DNA of 23,743 bases from CALKWS01 sp035302405 (GTDB lineage Bacteria > Actinomycetota > Actinomycetes > Actinomycetales > Beutenbergiaceae), in NCBI GenBank assembly GCA_035302405.1, contig DATGSR010000252.1:1-23743 (forward strand), written 5' to 3'. Within the stretch, counting starts at the first letter, position 1. Each line of letters starts with the position of its first letter. Made by a program: the position numbers and the translations under genes. Shown in pieces: positions 16,419 to 23,743 of the stretch. The notes under the pieces are model-generated. The model had not been told where the DNA came from. It was given only the letters and a program-made list of their open reading frames with translations, and ran no database searches.

Positions 16419-18050
16419 ATGGCTGAGTTGACGATCAAGCCCGAGGAGATCCGCTCGGCGCTGGACTCCTTCGTGCAATCCTACGAGCCGGCGAGCAGCG
16501 TGGCCGAGGAGGTCGGCACGGTGACGATGGCCGCAGACGGCATCGCCCAGGTCGAGGGACTGCCGGGCACGATGGCCAACGAACTGCTGCGCTTCGAGGA
16601 CGGCACGCTGGGCCTGGCGCTCAACCTGGATGTCCGCCACATCGGTGTGGTGGTGCTGGGCGAGTTCGACCAGATCGAAGAAGGCCAGGAGGTGCGCCGG
16701 ACCGGAGAGGTGCTCTCGGTGCCCGTCGGCGACGGCTACCTGGGCCGGGTCGTGGACCCGCTGGGTAACCCCGTGGACGGCTTGGGCGACATCGAGACCG
16801 AGGGCCTACGGGAGTTGGAATTGCAGGCCCCGGGCGTGATGATGCGTAAGAGCGTCCACGAGCCGCTGCAGACCGGCATGAAGGCCATCGACTCGATGAT
16901 CCCGATCGGGCGCGGCCAGCGGCAGTTGATCATTGGTGACCGGCAGACCGGTAAGACCGCGATCGCGCTGGACACGATCATCAACCAGAAGGCCAACTGG
17001 CAGTCCGGCGACCCGAACAAGCAGGTCCGCTGCATTTACGTCGCCGTGGGCCAGAAGGGGTCCACCATCGCCTCGGTCCGCGGCGCGCTGGAGGACGCCG
17101 GGGCGCTTGAGTACACCACCATCGTGGCTGCCCCTGCTTCCGACCCCGCTGGGTTCAAGTACATCGCCCCTTACACGGGTTCGGCGATCGGCCAGCACTG
17201 GATGTACGGCGGCAAGCACGTCCTGATCGTGTTCGATGACCTGTCCAAGCAGGCCGAGGCCTACCGTGCGGTATCGCTGCTGCTGCGGCGCCCGCCGGGT
17301 CGTGAGGCCTACCCGGGGGACGTGTTCTACCTGCACTCGCGGCTGTTGGAGCGCTGCGCGAAACTCTCTGATGAGCTCGGCGGCGGTTCGATGACCGGGC
17401 TGCCGATCATCGAGACGAAGGCGAACGACGTCTCCGCCTACATCCCCACCAACGTCATCTCGATCACCGACGGACAGATCTTCCTGCAGTCCGACCTGTT
17501 CAACGCTAACCAGCGTCCGGCGGTCGACGTGGGTATCTCGGTCTCCCGGGTCGGCGGTGACGCCCAGGAGAAGGCGATGAAGGCAGTGTCCGGAACGCTG
17601 AAACTGGACCTGGCCCAATACCGGTCGTTGGAAGCGTTCGCGATGTTCGCCTCCGACCTGGACCCGGCTTCGCGTCAGCAGTTGACCCGTGGTGCGCGGC
17701 TGATGGAGTTGCTCAAGCAACCCCAGTACACCCCGTACCCGGTAGCCGAACAGGTCGTCTCGATCTGGGCGGGCACCAAGGGCTACCTGGACCAAGTCGA
17801 ACTGGAGGATGTCTCCCGGTTCGAGCGGGAGATGCTCGACCACGTGCGGCGCACCACCGACGTGCTGGACGAAATCGAGAAGACCGGGAAGTTGGAGGAC
17901 TCCACACTCGAGGCCATGCAGAAGGCCGTGGAGGACTACCGCGACACCTTCCTGGGCACCGACGGACAGTCCCCGGTGGGCCAAGAAGTTGAGGACGATC
18001 CCGAGGTTGACATCGACCAGGAGCAGATCGTCCGGCAGAAGCGGGGCTGA
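16419..18050 (+). CDS. atpA: ATP synthase F1 subunit alpha
   Basis: Alpha forms the non-catalytic nucleotide sites of the alpha3-beta3 head. 543 residues: N-terminal beta barrel (about 30-95), nucleotide-binding domain with P-loop GDRQTGKT (173-180), the IPIGRGQRQLIIG lead-in, and the arginine finger around R377 in ISVSRVGGDAQEKAMK that completes the beta catalytic site. The C-terminal helical domain is followed by an acidic tail (about 510-543) ending QEQIVRQKRG; an extended alpha C-terminus is also found in mycobacteria, where it suppresses ATP hydrolysis, so a similar role is possible here but not shown. ATG 16419 has AAGGA 9 nt upstream. atpG begins 2 nt after the stop. Confidence 0.98.
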   Translation: MAELTIKPEEIRSALDSFVQSYEPASSVAEEVGTVTMAADGIAQVEGLPGTMANELLRFEDGTLGLALNLDVRHIGVVVLGEFDQIEEGQEVRRTGEVLSVPVGDGYLGRVVDPLGNPVDGLGDIETEGLRELELQAPGVMMRKSVHEPLQTGMKAIDSMIPIGRGQRQLIIGDRQTGKTAIALDTIINQKANWQSGDPNKQVRCIYVAVGQKGSTIASVRGALEDAGALEYTTIVAAPASDPAGFKYIAPYTGSAIGQHWMYGGKHVLIVFDDLSKQAEAYRAVSLLLRRPPGREAYPGDVFYLHSRLLERCAKLSDELGGGSMTGLPIIETKANDVSAYIPTNVISITDGQIFLQSDLFNANQRPAVDVGISVSRVGGDAQEKAMKAVSGTLKLDLAQYRSLEAFAMFASDLDPASRQQLTRGARLMELLKQPQYTPYPVAEQVVSIWAGTKGYLDQVELEDVSRFEREMLDHVRRTTDVLDEIEKTGKLEDSTLEAMQKAVEDYRDTFLGTDGQSPVGQEVEDDPEVDIDQEQIVRQKRG

Positions 18051-18052
18051 GC

Positions 18053-18949
18053 ATGGCGGTCTCGCAACGGGTTTACAAGCAGCGAATCCGGTCCACCCAG
18101 ACGCTGAAGAAGATGTTCCGGGCGATGGAACTCATCGCTGCCTCGCGCATCTCCAAGGCTCGGGACCGTGCGTTGCAGACGGTGCCCTACACCCGAGCGA
18201 TCACCCGCGCGGTCTCGGCGGTAGCCACGCACACCGACATCTCCCACCCGCTGACCTCCGAGCGGGAGGACACCAACCGGGTGGCCATGCTGGTCATCAC
18301 CTCGGACCGGGGAATGGCCGGTGCGTACTCGGCGACGATCCTGCGGGAGGCCGAACGGCTGCGCCAGCACCTGCTGGAGGAGGGCAAGGAGATCGACCTG
18401 TACGTCCTCGGACGGCGCGGGGTGGGTTTCTACTCCTTCCGGGAACGAACGATCACCAAGGCGTGGACGGGTGACTCCGATGCTCCGACCATGGAACGCG
18501 CCAACGAGGTGGCCGACACGCTCCTGGACGCGTTCCTCACCCCGGTGGAAGACGGCGGTGTGGGTGAGTTGCACGTCGTTTACACCCGCTTCCGCACCAT
18601 GGTCTCCCAGGAGCCGCAGGTGATCCGGATGCTGCCGCTGGAAGTGGTCGAGGGCGTGACCCCGCCGGGAGAGCAGGAAGCCCTGCCCTTGTACGACTTC
18701 GAACCGGACGCCGACGAGGTGCTCGATGCACTGCTGCCCCGCTATATCCGCATCCGGATCTTCTCGGCGATGATGCAAGCCAGCGCGTCGGAGCTGGCGG
18801 CTCGGCAGCAGGCGATGCACACGGCCACCGAGAACGCCGAAGAACTCATTCGCAACTACACGCGGCTGGCCAACCAGGCCAGGCAGGCCGAGATCACCCA
18901 GGAGATCAGCGAGATCACCTCGGGTGCCGACGCCCTGGCCGCGAGCTGA
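18053..18949 (+). CDS. atpG: ATP synthase F1 subunit gamma
   Basis: Gamma is the central rotor shaft inside the alpha3-beta3 ring. 298 residues, normal for actinomycetes. The N-terminal helix RVYKQRIRSTQTLKKMFRAMELIAASRISKARDRA (about 6-40) and the C-terminal helix (about 225-290, ending ARQAEITQEISEITSGADAL) form the coiled coil. SDRGMAGAYSATILREAE is the family's conserved Rossmann-like start. The ATG at 18053 lies 2 nt after the atpA stop, so translation is probably coupled. A 21-bp gap with an AAGGA site leads to atpD. Confidence 0.97.
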   Translation: MAVSQRVYKQRIRSTQTLKKMFRAMELIAASRISKARDRALQTVPYTRAITRAVSAVATHTDISHPLTSEREDTNRVAMLVITSDRGMAGAYSATILREAERLRQHLLEEGKEIDLYVLGRRGVGFYSFRERTITKAWTGDSDAPTMERANEVADTLLDAFLTPVEDGGVGELHVVYTRFRTMVSQEPQVIRMLPLEVVEGVTPPGEQEALPLYDFEPDADEVLDALLPRYIRIRIFSAMMQASASELAARQQAMHTATENAEELIRNYTRLANQARQAEITQEISEITSGADALAAS

Positions 18950-18970
18950 CCCACTGCAAAGGATCCACTG

Positions 18971-20431
18971 ATGACTGCCACCGAGACTGAAAGCCCGGAC
19001 ACCAAACAAGAGCCAGGCGTGGGCCGTGTCGCCCGCGTCATTGGTGCCGTTGTGGACATCGAGTTCCCACCGGACGCGATTCCGCCGATGTACAACGCGC
19101 TGCGCACCACGATCGGTGAGGGCGAGGACGCTTGGGAACTGACCCTGGAAACCGCCCAGCACTTGGGTGACAACCTGGTCCGCGCCATTGCGTTGAAGCC
19201 GACGGACGGCCTGGTGCGCGGCGCCGAGGTGCGCGACACCGGTGACGCCATCACCGTGCCCGTTGGTGACATCACCCGGGGCAAGGTATTCAACGTGATC
19301 GGCGAGCCGCTGAACCTCGAAGAGGGGGAGACCTTCGAGGCCGAGGAACGCTGGTCGATCCACCGCCCGCCGCCGTCGTTCGACCAACTGGAGTCCAAGA
19401 CCCAGATGTTCGAGACCGGCATCAAGGTGATCGACCTGCTCACCCCGTATGTGTTGGGTGGGAAGATCGGCCTGTTCGGAGGCGCCGGAGTAGGCAAGAC
19501 CGTGCTGATCCAGGAGATGATCCAGCGCGTGGCCCAGGATCACGGCGGTGTGTCGGTGTTCGCGGGTGTGGGTGAGCGCACCCGTGAGGGTAACGACCTC
19601 ATCGTGGAGATGGAGGAAGCCGGCGTCTTCGACAAGACTGCCCTGGTGTTCGGCCAGATGGACGAGCCGCCGGGTACCCGGCTGCGGGTGGCGCTGTCGG
19701 CACTGACGATGGCGGAGTACTTCCGCGACGTACAGAAGCAGGACGTGTTGTTGTTCATCGACAACATCTTCCGCTTCACCCAGGCCGGCCAGGAGGTGTC
19801 CACCCTGCTGGGCCGGATGCCCTCGGCGGTGGGTTACCAGCCGAACCTGGCCGACGAGATGGGCCAGCTCCAGGAACGGATCACCTCCACCCGTGGTCAC
19901 TCGATCACCTCGCTGCAGGCGATCTACGTGCCCGCGGACGACTACACCGACCCCGCGCCGGCCACGACGTTCGCCCACCTGGACGCGACCACCGAACTGT
20001 CCCGTGACATCGCCTCCCGCGGTCTGTACCCGGCAGTGGATCCGCTGGCTTCCACCAGCCGCATCATGGACCCGCGCTACCTGGGCGAGGATCACTACCA
20101 GGTGGCGACCCGGGTCAAGGCGATCCTCCAGAAGAACAAGGAACTACAGGACATCATCGCGATCCTGGGTATCGACGAACTGTCCGAAGAGGACAAGGTC
20201 ACGGTTAACCGGGCCCGTCGGATCGAGCAGTTCCTGTCCCAGAACACCTATATGGCCGAGAAGTTCACAGGCGTGGTGGGTTCCACGGTGCCCTTGAGCG
20301 AGACCGTGGAGGCCTTCGGCAAGATCGCGGACGGCGAGTACGACCACGTCGCGGAACAGGCCTTCTACAACATCGGTGGCCTGGAGGACCTGGAGCGCAA
20401 CTGGCACCGGATCCAGTCGGAACTGCGCTGA
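18971..20431 (+). CDS. atpD: ATP synthase F1 subunit beta
   Basis: Beta carries the three catalytic sites for ATP synthesis. 486 residues. Walker A is GGAGVGKT (170-177) in KIGLFGGAGVGKTVLIQE. The catalytic glutamate follows in GVGERTREGNDL. Walker B lies in DVLLFIDNIFRFTQAGQEVS. The DELSEED lever that pushes on gamma is near residue 400 (GIDELSEEDKVTVNRARR). The first 16 residues are a short hydrophilic extension typical of actinomycetes. ATG 18971 is preceded by AAGGA. A perfect 10-bp palindrome follows directly after the stop. Identification is certain. Confidence 0.98.
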   Translation: MTATETESPDTKQEPGVGRVARVIGAVVDIEFPPDAIPPMYNALRTTIGEGEDAWELTLETAQHLGDNLVRAIALKPTDGLVRGAEVRDTGDAITVPVGDITRGKVFNVIGEPLNLEEGETFEAEERWSIHRPPPSFDQLESKTQMFETGIKVIDLLTPYVLGGKIGLFGGAGVGKTVLIQEMIQRVAQDHGGVSVFAGVGERTREGNDLIVEMEEAGVFDKTALVFGQMDEPPGTRLRVALSALTMAEYFRDVQKQDVLLFIDNIFRFTQAGQEVSTLLGRMPSAVGYQPNLADEMGQLQERITSTRGHSITSLQAIYVPADDYTDPAPATTFAHLDATTELSRDIASRGLYPAVDPLASTSRIMDPRYLGEDHYQVATRVKAILQKNKELQDIIAILGIDELSEEDKVTVNRARRIEQFLSQNTYMAEKFTGVVGSTVPLSETVEAFGKIADGEYDHVAEQAFYNIGGLEDLERNWHRIQSELR

Positions 20432-20471
20432 GTCACGTGACCCACGCAGTGCTGAACACAAGGAGGACGCC

Positions 20472-20777
20472 GTGCCACTGACAGTCGAAGTGGTCTCCGC
20501 GGATCGCGTCTGGTGGGAGGGTGAGGCCCGCTCGGTCTCGGCTCCGGCGCTCGACGGTGACCTGGGTATTCTGGTCGGGCACCAGCCGATTCTGGCGGTG
20601 TTGCGAACCGGCAAGATCCGCATCGAGGCAGACGGCGCGGATAACGTGGAGATGGAGGTCACTGGCGGGTTCCTGTCGGTCGACCAGAACCAGGTGACGG
20701 TGGTGGTGGATCCCAGCACCAGTACCGAATCGTCGGCATCCTCGAGTGAGGCTGGGGCTGCCCCCGACCGCGACTAA
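20472..20777 (+). CDS. atpC: ATP synthase F1 subunit epsilon, short form
   Basis: Epsilon binds gamma and the c-ring. The GTG at 20472 is chosen because AGGAGG (20461-20466) lies 5 nt upstream; the frame is open further upstream but overlaps atpD. The 101 residues begin MPLTVEVVSADRVWWEGEA and include DGDLGILVGHQPILAVLRTG, the family's beta-sandwich signature. The sandwich ends near residue 84 (QNQVTVVVD). What follows is a Ser/Thr/Asp/Ala tail rather than the two-helix C-terminal domain that inhibits ATP hydrolysis in E. coli (about 139 residues in total). The protein therefore seems to lack the inhibitory domain. It is the last gene of the atp operon; a membrane-protein gene starts 21 bp later. 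Confidence 0.95.
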   Translation: MPLTVEVVSADRVWWEGEARSVSAPALDGDLGILVGHQPILAVLRTGKIRIEADGADNVEMEVTGGFLSVDQNQVTVVVDPSTSTESSASSSEAGAAPDRD

Positions 20778-20798
20778 TAGCGACAGGCCGGGGAGGCG

Positions 20799-21209
20799 AT
20801 GGCAACCGCACTGTTTGGGATCGGCGGGCTACTGCTGCTCAGCCTGCTGCTCGCCGGGATGCTGTTGTGGCGCATCCGAGCCCTGGGACACCGGGTGGGT
20901 TCCTTCGAGTGCGCGTTACGCGAAGGTGAGCACTGGCACGCCGGTATCGCCACCTACAGCCGGGCCACGTTGGACTGGCATCGAGTGGTGTCCTTGTCGC
21001 CGCGGCCGAGCCGGCGCTGGTCAAGAATGGAACTGGAGTTGCTGGAGCGGCGTCAGCGGCAGATCGAGGGGCGCCCCTCCCGGGTGGTGGAGATGCACTG
21101 CCGATACCAGGGCGCGGAGTTCTATCTCGCGGCCCAGGACAGTGCGCTGGACGGACTGGTGTCCTGGCTGGAAGCCCTCCCGCCCCGGTCCAACACCGAG
21201 AGCATCTAA
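20799..21209 (+). CDS. DUF2550 family single-pass membrane protein
   Basis: 136 residues. A single N-terminal transmembrane helix (about 4-24, FGIGGLLLLSLLLAGMLLW) is followed by a soluble domain rich in Arg and Trp (SFECALREGEHWHAGIATYS, LDWHRVVSLSPRPSRRW). The pattern and the position between atpC and nucS match the actinobacterial DUF2550 family (Rv1312 in mycobacteria). Function is unknown; the basic soluble domain is likely cytoplasmic. ATG 20799 is preceded by GGGGAGG. The close spacing on both sides suggests co-transcription with atpC and nucS. Confidence 0.85.
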   Translation: MATALFGIGGLLLLSLLLAGMLLWRIRALGHRVGSFECALREGEHWHAGIATYSRATLDWHRVVSLSPRPSRRWSRMELELLERRQRQIEGRPSRVVEMHCRYQGAEFYLAAQDSALDGLVSWLEALPPRSNTESI

Positions 21210-21222
21210 AGGAGTTCACGCG

Positions 21223-21918
21223 ATGCGGATCGTGGTGGCCGAGTGCGCCGTGGACTATTCGGGACGCCTGACCGCACATCTGCCGCTGGCTCCGCGGGTG
21301 GTCATGGTCAAGGCGGACGGCTCCGTGCTCGTCCACTCCGATGGCGGTTCGTATAAACCGCTGAACTGGATGAGCCCGCCGTGCACGCTACGCACCGAAG
21401 AAGCCTCGGGCGCGGAAGCCGAGGCGGGGGCCACCGAGGTGTGGACGGTGCGGGCGGACAAGACGGACGACCAGTTGCGGATCGTTCTGCACGAGGTGTT
21501 CTCGGACATCTCGGTGGATCTGGGGGTGGACCCGGGTTTGATCAAGGACGGCGTCGAAGCCCACCTGCAGGCTTTGCTCGCCGAACAGATCGACCTCCTC
21601 GGTGACGGTCATCAGTTGGTGCGACGAGAGTACCCGACCGCAATCGGCCCGGTGGACATCCTGGCTCGGGACTCCAGCGGCGCCTCGGTCGCGGTGGAGA
21701 TCAAACGCCGTGGGGACATCGACGGCGTGGAGCAACTGACCCGTTACCTGGAGTTGCTGAACCGGGATCCGTTACTGGCACCGGTGCGCGGGGTGTTCGC
21801 GGCCCAAGAGATCAAACCGCAAGCGAGGGTTCTGGCCGGCGACCGGGGTATTGCGTGTGTGGTACTCGATTACGACGCGATGCGCGGCGTGGACGACCCG
21901 GAGTCTCGCCTGTTCTGA
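21223..21918 (+). CDS. nucS: Mismatch-specific endonuclease NucS/EndoMS
   Basis: NucS cuts both strands at DNA mismatches and provides mismatch repair in actinomycetes and archaea that lack MutS-MutL. 231 residues: N-terminal DNA-binding and dimerisation domain (about 1-115) and C-terminal RecB-like nuclease domain. The catalytic pattern is D145 in GPVDILARD, then E159 and K161 in VAVEIKRRGD; the spacing 14 and 2 equals that of D165-E179-K181 in the Thermococcus enzyme. The C-terminus ends ESRLF, resembling the short sliding-clamp motif that stimulates actinobacterial NucS. ATG 21223 is chosen because AAAGGAG overlaps the preceding stop; an upstream frame extension overlaps DUF2550 and lacks homology. 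Probably the last gene of this co-directional run. Confidence 0.95.
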   Translation: MRIVVAECAVDYSGRLTAHLPLAPRVVMVKADGSVLVHSDGGSYKPLNWMSPPCTLRTEEASGAEAEAGATEVWTVRADKTDDQLRIVLHEVFSDISVDLGVDPGLIKDGVEAHLQALLAEQIDLLGDGHQLVRREYPTAIGPVDILARDSSGASVAVEIKRRGDIDGVEQLTRYLELLNRDPLLAPVRGVFAAQEIKPQARVLAGDRGIACVVLDYDAMRGVDDPESRLF

Positions 21919-22074
21919 CTCAGGCGTCGCAGCGCGGTAGGTCCCGTTTGTGCTCCGGGGCTGGTGTGGTTGCCCCCTCGTGCTTCGAGAGGATGCGCCC
22001 CACCGCATGCCGGCTCCAACGCGAGCCTCTTGGGTGCAGTCGTTCTCCAGGGGGATCGTGAGCGCGGCGTGGGC

Positions 22075-22080
22075 GACAAT
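22075..22080 (+). promoter_or_regulatory. Candidate -10 element for a leaderless transcript
   Basis: GACAAT (four of six matches to TATAAT, including the key A and T positions) ends 6 nt before the ATG at 22087, so transcription would begin at or next to the start codon. No Shine-Dalgarno site is visible before that ATG, in keeping with leaderless translation, which is common in actinomycetes. No clear -35 is seen. Confidence 0.35.
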
Positions 22081-22086
22081 GGGTGC

Positions 22087-22386
22087 ATGGCCCGTCGCCG
22101 ATCCCGCCGTCGTCCCTACCACGAGCCGCATCCGGAACTGGACGTCCAGAGTCTGTTCCGGGGGATGACGCGCACCGAGACGGGCCCGGACGGGTTGACC
22201 TGGACGGTTCGCACCGTGTCCGGCAGCACGAAGAGCTACACCTGCCCGGGCTGCGGCCAACAAATCACGCCCGGTCTTGAGCACGTGGTCGCCTGGACCG
22301 AAGAACATCTCTTCGGCGCCGAGGCCGGTCGGTCCGAACGGCGGCACTGGCACACCAACTGCTGGCGCGGGCGCCGGCGCAGATAA
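22087..22386 (+). CDS. Small basic Cys/His protein, putative zinc ribbon
   Basis: 99 residues, very basic at both ends (MARRRSRRRPYHEP and WRGRRRR). The centre has a CPGC pair (C53, C56) and HWHTNC (H87, H89, C92), a plausible zinc-binding set. Similar short proteins with a CPGCGQ and a RRHWHT-CW ending sit next to nucS in other actinomycetes and are annotated as hypothetical or, without clear reason, as ATP/GTP-binding; this is from memory. There is no Walker motif here, so nucleotide binding is not supported. The frame is open upstream to 21964, but ATG 22087 is where the family-like sequence starts. Basic ends and a zinc knuckle suggest nucleic-acid binding, as inference. Confidence 0.75.
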   Translation: MARRRSRRRPYHEPHPELDVQSLFRGMTRTETGPDGLTWTVRTVSGSTKSYTCPGCGQQITPGLEHVVAWTEEHLFGAEAGRSERRHWHTNCWRGRRRR

Positions 22387-22448
22387 CGGTCGCCTGTCTA
22401 GTCTGCGCGGTTCGGGCGAGCATCTGATCGAGGTAGATCCTCAAGCCA

Positions 22449-22603
22449 GGCCCCGAGCCAGGACCTGCAGGCGGGTCCTCCAACTAGGTCCTGCAGACGG
22501 GTCCTCCAGCTAGGTCCTGCAGACGGGTCCTCCAGCCAGGTCCTGCAGGCGGGTCCTCCAACCAGGCCCTGCAGGCAGGTCCTCCAACCAGGTCCTGCAG
22601 ATA
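22449..22603 (+). repeat. 26-bp minisatellite, five good units plus one degenerate
   Basis: Units start at 22474, 22500, 22526, 22552 and 22578, each 26 bp, differing at a few positions. A degenerate 25-bp copy precedes them at 22449. Each unit is itself a rough dimer, GGTCCTCCA then GGTCCTGCA, and most contain the palindrome CTGCAG. The array lies between the stop of the small Cys/His gene and the stop of the minus-strand GCS2 gene, so it is non-coding. Because 26 is not a multiple of 3, minus-strand frames across it are not conserved peptides. The 62 bp between 22387 and 22448 hold nothing I can name. Confidence 0.95.
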
Positions 22604-22608
22604 GGCCC

Positions 22609-23743
22609 TCAGGGCAGATCCCAGGTGTGCACGGGTTCGTTCGCCCGCATCCCCTCGGCATACAACGCCAGCATCTGGACCAGGGCCGCGTCGCGGCCGC
22701 TCCCGGATTCCTCCAGCCGGCGCACCGCCTCGGCCTGCCACCAGGCCCCGTTGCGGCGCAGTTTGCAGCGTTCCTCCACGATCCCCAGGTAGCGGTCGAC
22801 TACGGCGCCGGCCACCCGCCGTCGGGCAAGCCCTTCGGCAGCGAGGGGCAGCAGGTGGCGGAGCATCAACTCATCCCAGGGCACATCGCCGAATCCGGGC
22901 CAATAGAACCGCGCCTCGACCCCGTGCCGGGCGCCCGCGGTGAAGTTGGATCGGGCGGCTTCGAAGGACATCTTCGTCCACACCGGACGCTCCTGCTCGG
23001 ACAGCATCTCCACCGCGCCGTAGTAGAAGGCCGCGTTGGCCAACACATCCACCACCGTGGGACCGGCCGGCAGCACCCGGTTCTCCACCCGCAGGTGCGG
23101 ACGTCCGGCGACCACGTCGTACACGGGTCGGTTCCAGCGGTAGATGGTGCCGTTGTGCAACCGTAGTTCCTGCAGTTTCGGCGCGCGCCCGGCGGCCAGT
23201 TCGGCTTCCGGATCCTCATCGGTGGTCTCCGGCAATAGCGCCGGGTAGTAGCGCACGTTCTCCTCGAACAGGTCGAAGATCGAGGTGATCCACCGATCCC
23301 CGAAATGCACCACGGGCCGCACGCCCTGATTGCGCAACTCCGGGGAGCGGGTGTCGGTGGCTTGAAGGAACAACTCGGTGCGGGTCTCGGCCCACAGGTG
23401 CTTACCGAACAGGAACGGGGAGTTGGCGCCCAGCGCCAGTTGGGGGCCGGCGAGTGTCTGCGCGGCGTTCCAGGCGTTGGCGAAGTCCTCGGGGGAGACC
23501 TGCAGGTGCAACTGCACCGAAGTACACGCTGATTCCGGGGCGATGGTCGGGGTGAGCATGCGCAGGTGTTCCTCACCGGCGATATCCAGTTCGATGTCCT
23601 CACGCCGGGAGGCGAAGATCGCTTCCTCAAGCGCGCGGTAGCGCTCGTTGGCACTCATCCACTCGCCGGTGAGATCCTCGGTGCGCAAGGTGGGCAGCAC
23701 GCCGATCATCACGATGCTGGCCCCGTGCAGTTGCGCCTTCTGG
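22609..23743 (-). CDS. Glutamate-cysteine ligase family protein, C-terminal 377 residues (start outside window)
   Basis: The frame is open to the window edge, and the GTG at 23712 is internal to the conserved region (QLHGASIVMIGVLPT), so the N-terminus is missing. The visible part matches an actinobacterial GCS2-like family of about 480-500 residues: ACTSVQLHLQVSPEDF, LGANSPFLFGKHLW, ITSIFDLFEENVRYYPALLP, ELRLHNGTIYRWNRPVYD and HLRVENRVLPAGPTVVD. His, Arg and Glu residues in these segments belong to the carboxylate-amine ligase fold that binds ATP, Mg and glutamate. Most actinomycetes make mycothiol, not glutathione, so the true substrate is uncertain; it is distinct from the EgtA of ergothioneine synthesis as I recall that family. 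It converges on the Cys/His gene across a minisatellite. Confidence 0.88.
   Translation of the reverse strand, partial: QKAQLHGASIVMIGVLPTLRTEDLTGEWMSANERYRALEEAIFASRREDIELDIAGEEHLRMLTPTIAPESACTSVQLHLQVSPEDFANAWNAAQTLAGPQLALGANSPFLFGKHLWAETRTELFLQATDTRSPELRNQGVRPVVHFGDRWITSIFDLFEENVRYYPALLPETTDEDPEAELAAGRAPKLQELRLHNGTIYRWNRPVYDVVAGRPHLRVENRVLPAGPTVVDVLANAAFYYGAVEMLSEQERPVWTKMSFEAARSNFTAGARHGVEARFYWPGFGDVPWDELMLRHLLPLAAEGLARRRVAGAVVDRYLGIVEERCKLRRNGAWWQAEAVRRLEESGSGRDAALVQMLALYAEGMRANEPVHTWDLP

Noticed and set aside
17936..20095. 719-residue minus-strand open frame
   Set aside because: It lies antisense to atpA, atpG and atpD, which are certain genes. Its composition (His, Arg, Gln and Gly rich, no domain) is that of a high-GC shadow frame.
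21957..21976. Possible terminator after nucS (GGGGC with GCCCC)
   Set aside because: Only a 5-bp stem with a 10-nt loop and no U-run; weak in a GC-rich gap.
22449..22603. Possible CRISPR array
   Set aside because: Units are directly adjacent with no unique spacers, and no cas genes are near.
22398..22741. Minus-strand frames with GGPACRTWLEDP-like repeats
   Set aside because: They arise from the 26-bp minisatellite read in shifting frames and overlap the end of the GCS2 gene. The period is not a multiple of three, so no peptide repeat is conserved.
22609..23712. GCS2 gene starting at GTG 23712
   Set aside because: The frame stays open to the window edge with family-like sequence before this codon, so it is an internal Val.

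Overview
The window is high-GC chromosomal DNA from an actinomycete (Actinomycetota; the ATP synthase sequences look most like Micrococcales or a near relative, which is an inference from remembered sequences). The evidence is gene order. lysA-hom-thrC-thrB-rho-prfA-prmC-sua5-wecA-atpI-like-atpBEFHAGDC-DUF2550-nucS is the classical actinobacterial block, also seen around Rv1293-Rv1321 of Mycobacterium tuberculosis. The mismatch endonuclease NucS, the long Rho insertion and the NrtL-like ArgS relative also point to this phylum.

Layout. 1-447: C-terminal end of an acidic, tryptophan-rich protein I do not recognise. 492-6081: aspartate-family amino acids. An ArgS-related anticodon-binding protein overlaps lysA (last step to lysine). 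After a repeat-rich 219-bp gap comes a tightly coupled hom-thrC-thrB operon (aspartate semialdehyde to threonine). 6266-10502: transcription termination factor Rho, release factor RF1 and its glutamine methyltransferase PrmC. RF1 and PrmC overlap, so a substrate and its modifying enzyme are co-expressed. 10553-10999 (minus strand): a small VanZ-like membrane protein that interrupts the plus-strand block. 11037-13042: threonylcarbamoyl-AMP synthase and a WecA/TagO-type lipid carrier GlcNAc-1-phosphate transferase, overlapping by 4 bp. 13053-20777: a complete F1Fo ATP synthase operon (AtpI-like, a, c, b, delta, alpha, gamma, beta, epsilon) with separate b and delta genes. 20799-22386: DUF2550 membrane protein, NucS and a small Cys/His protein. 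22449-22603: a 26-bp minisatellite between convergent genes. 22609-23743 (minus strand): C-terminal 377 residues of a glutamate-cysteine ligase family protein that runs off the window.

I do not find a novel defence, mobile or biosynthetic system; nearly all of the window is conserved housekeeping DNA. The unusual points are local. (i) Repeat expansions of 18, 26 and 36 bp lie both in gaps and inside coding regions (prmC N-terminus, sua5 C-terminus, after lysA, before the GCS2 gene). (ii) The atpB coding region appears to begin at a non-ATG/GTG/TTG codon. (iii) Two hairpins sharing the core CCA-CCG-TGG sit just upstream of atpE and atpA. (iv) Subunit a lacks a usually conserved Asn after the essential Arg, and epsilon lacks its C-terminal helices. 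(v) The usual neighbours argS and rpmE are missing from their expected places.
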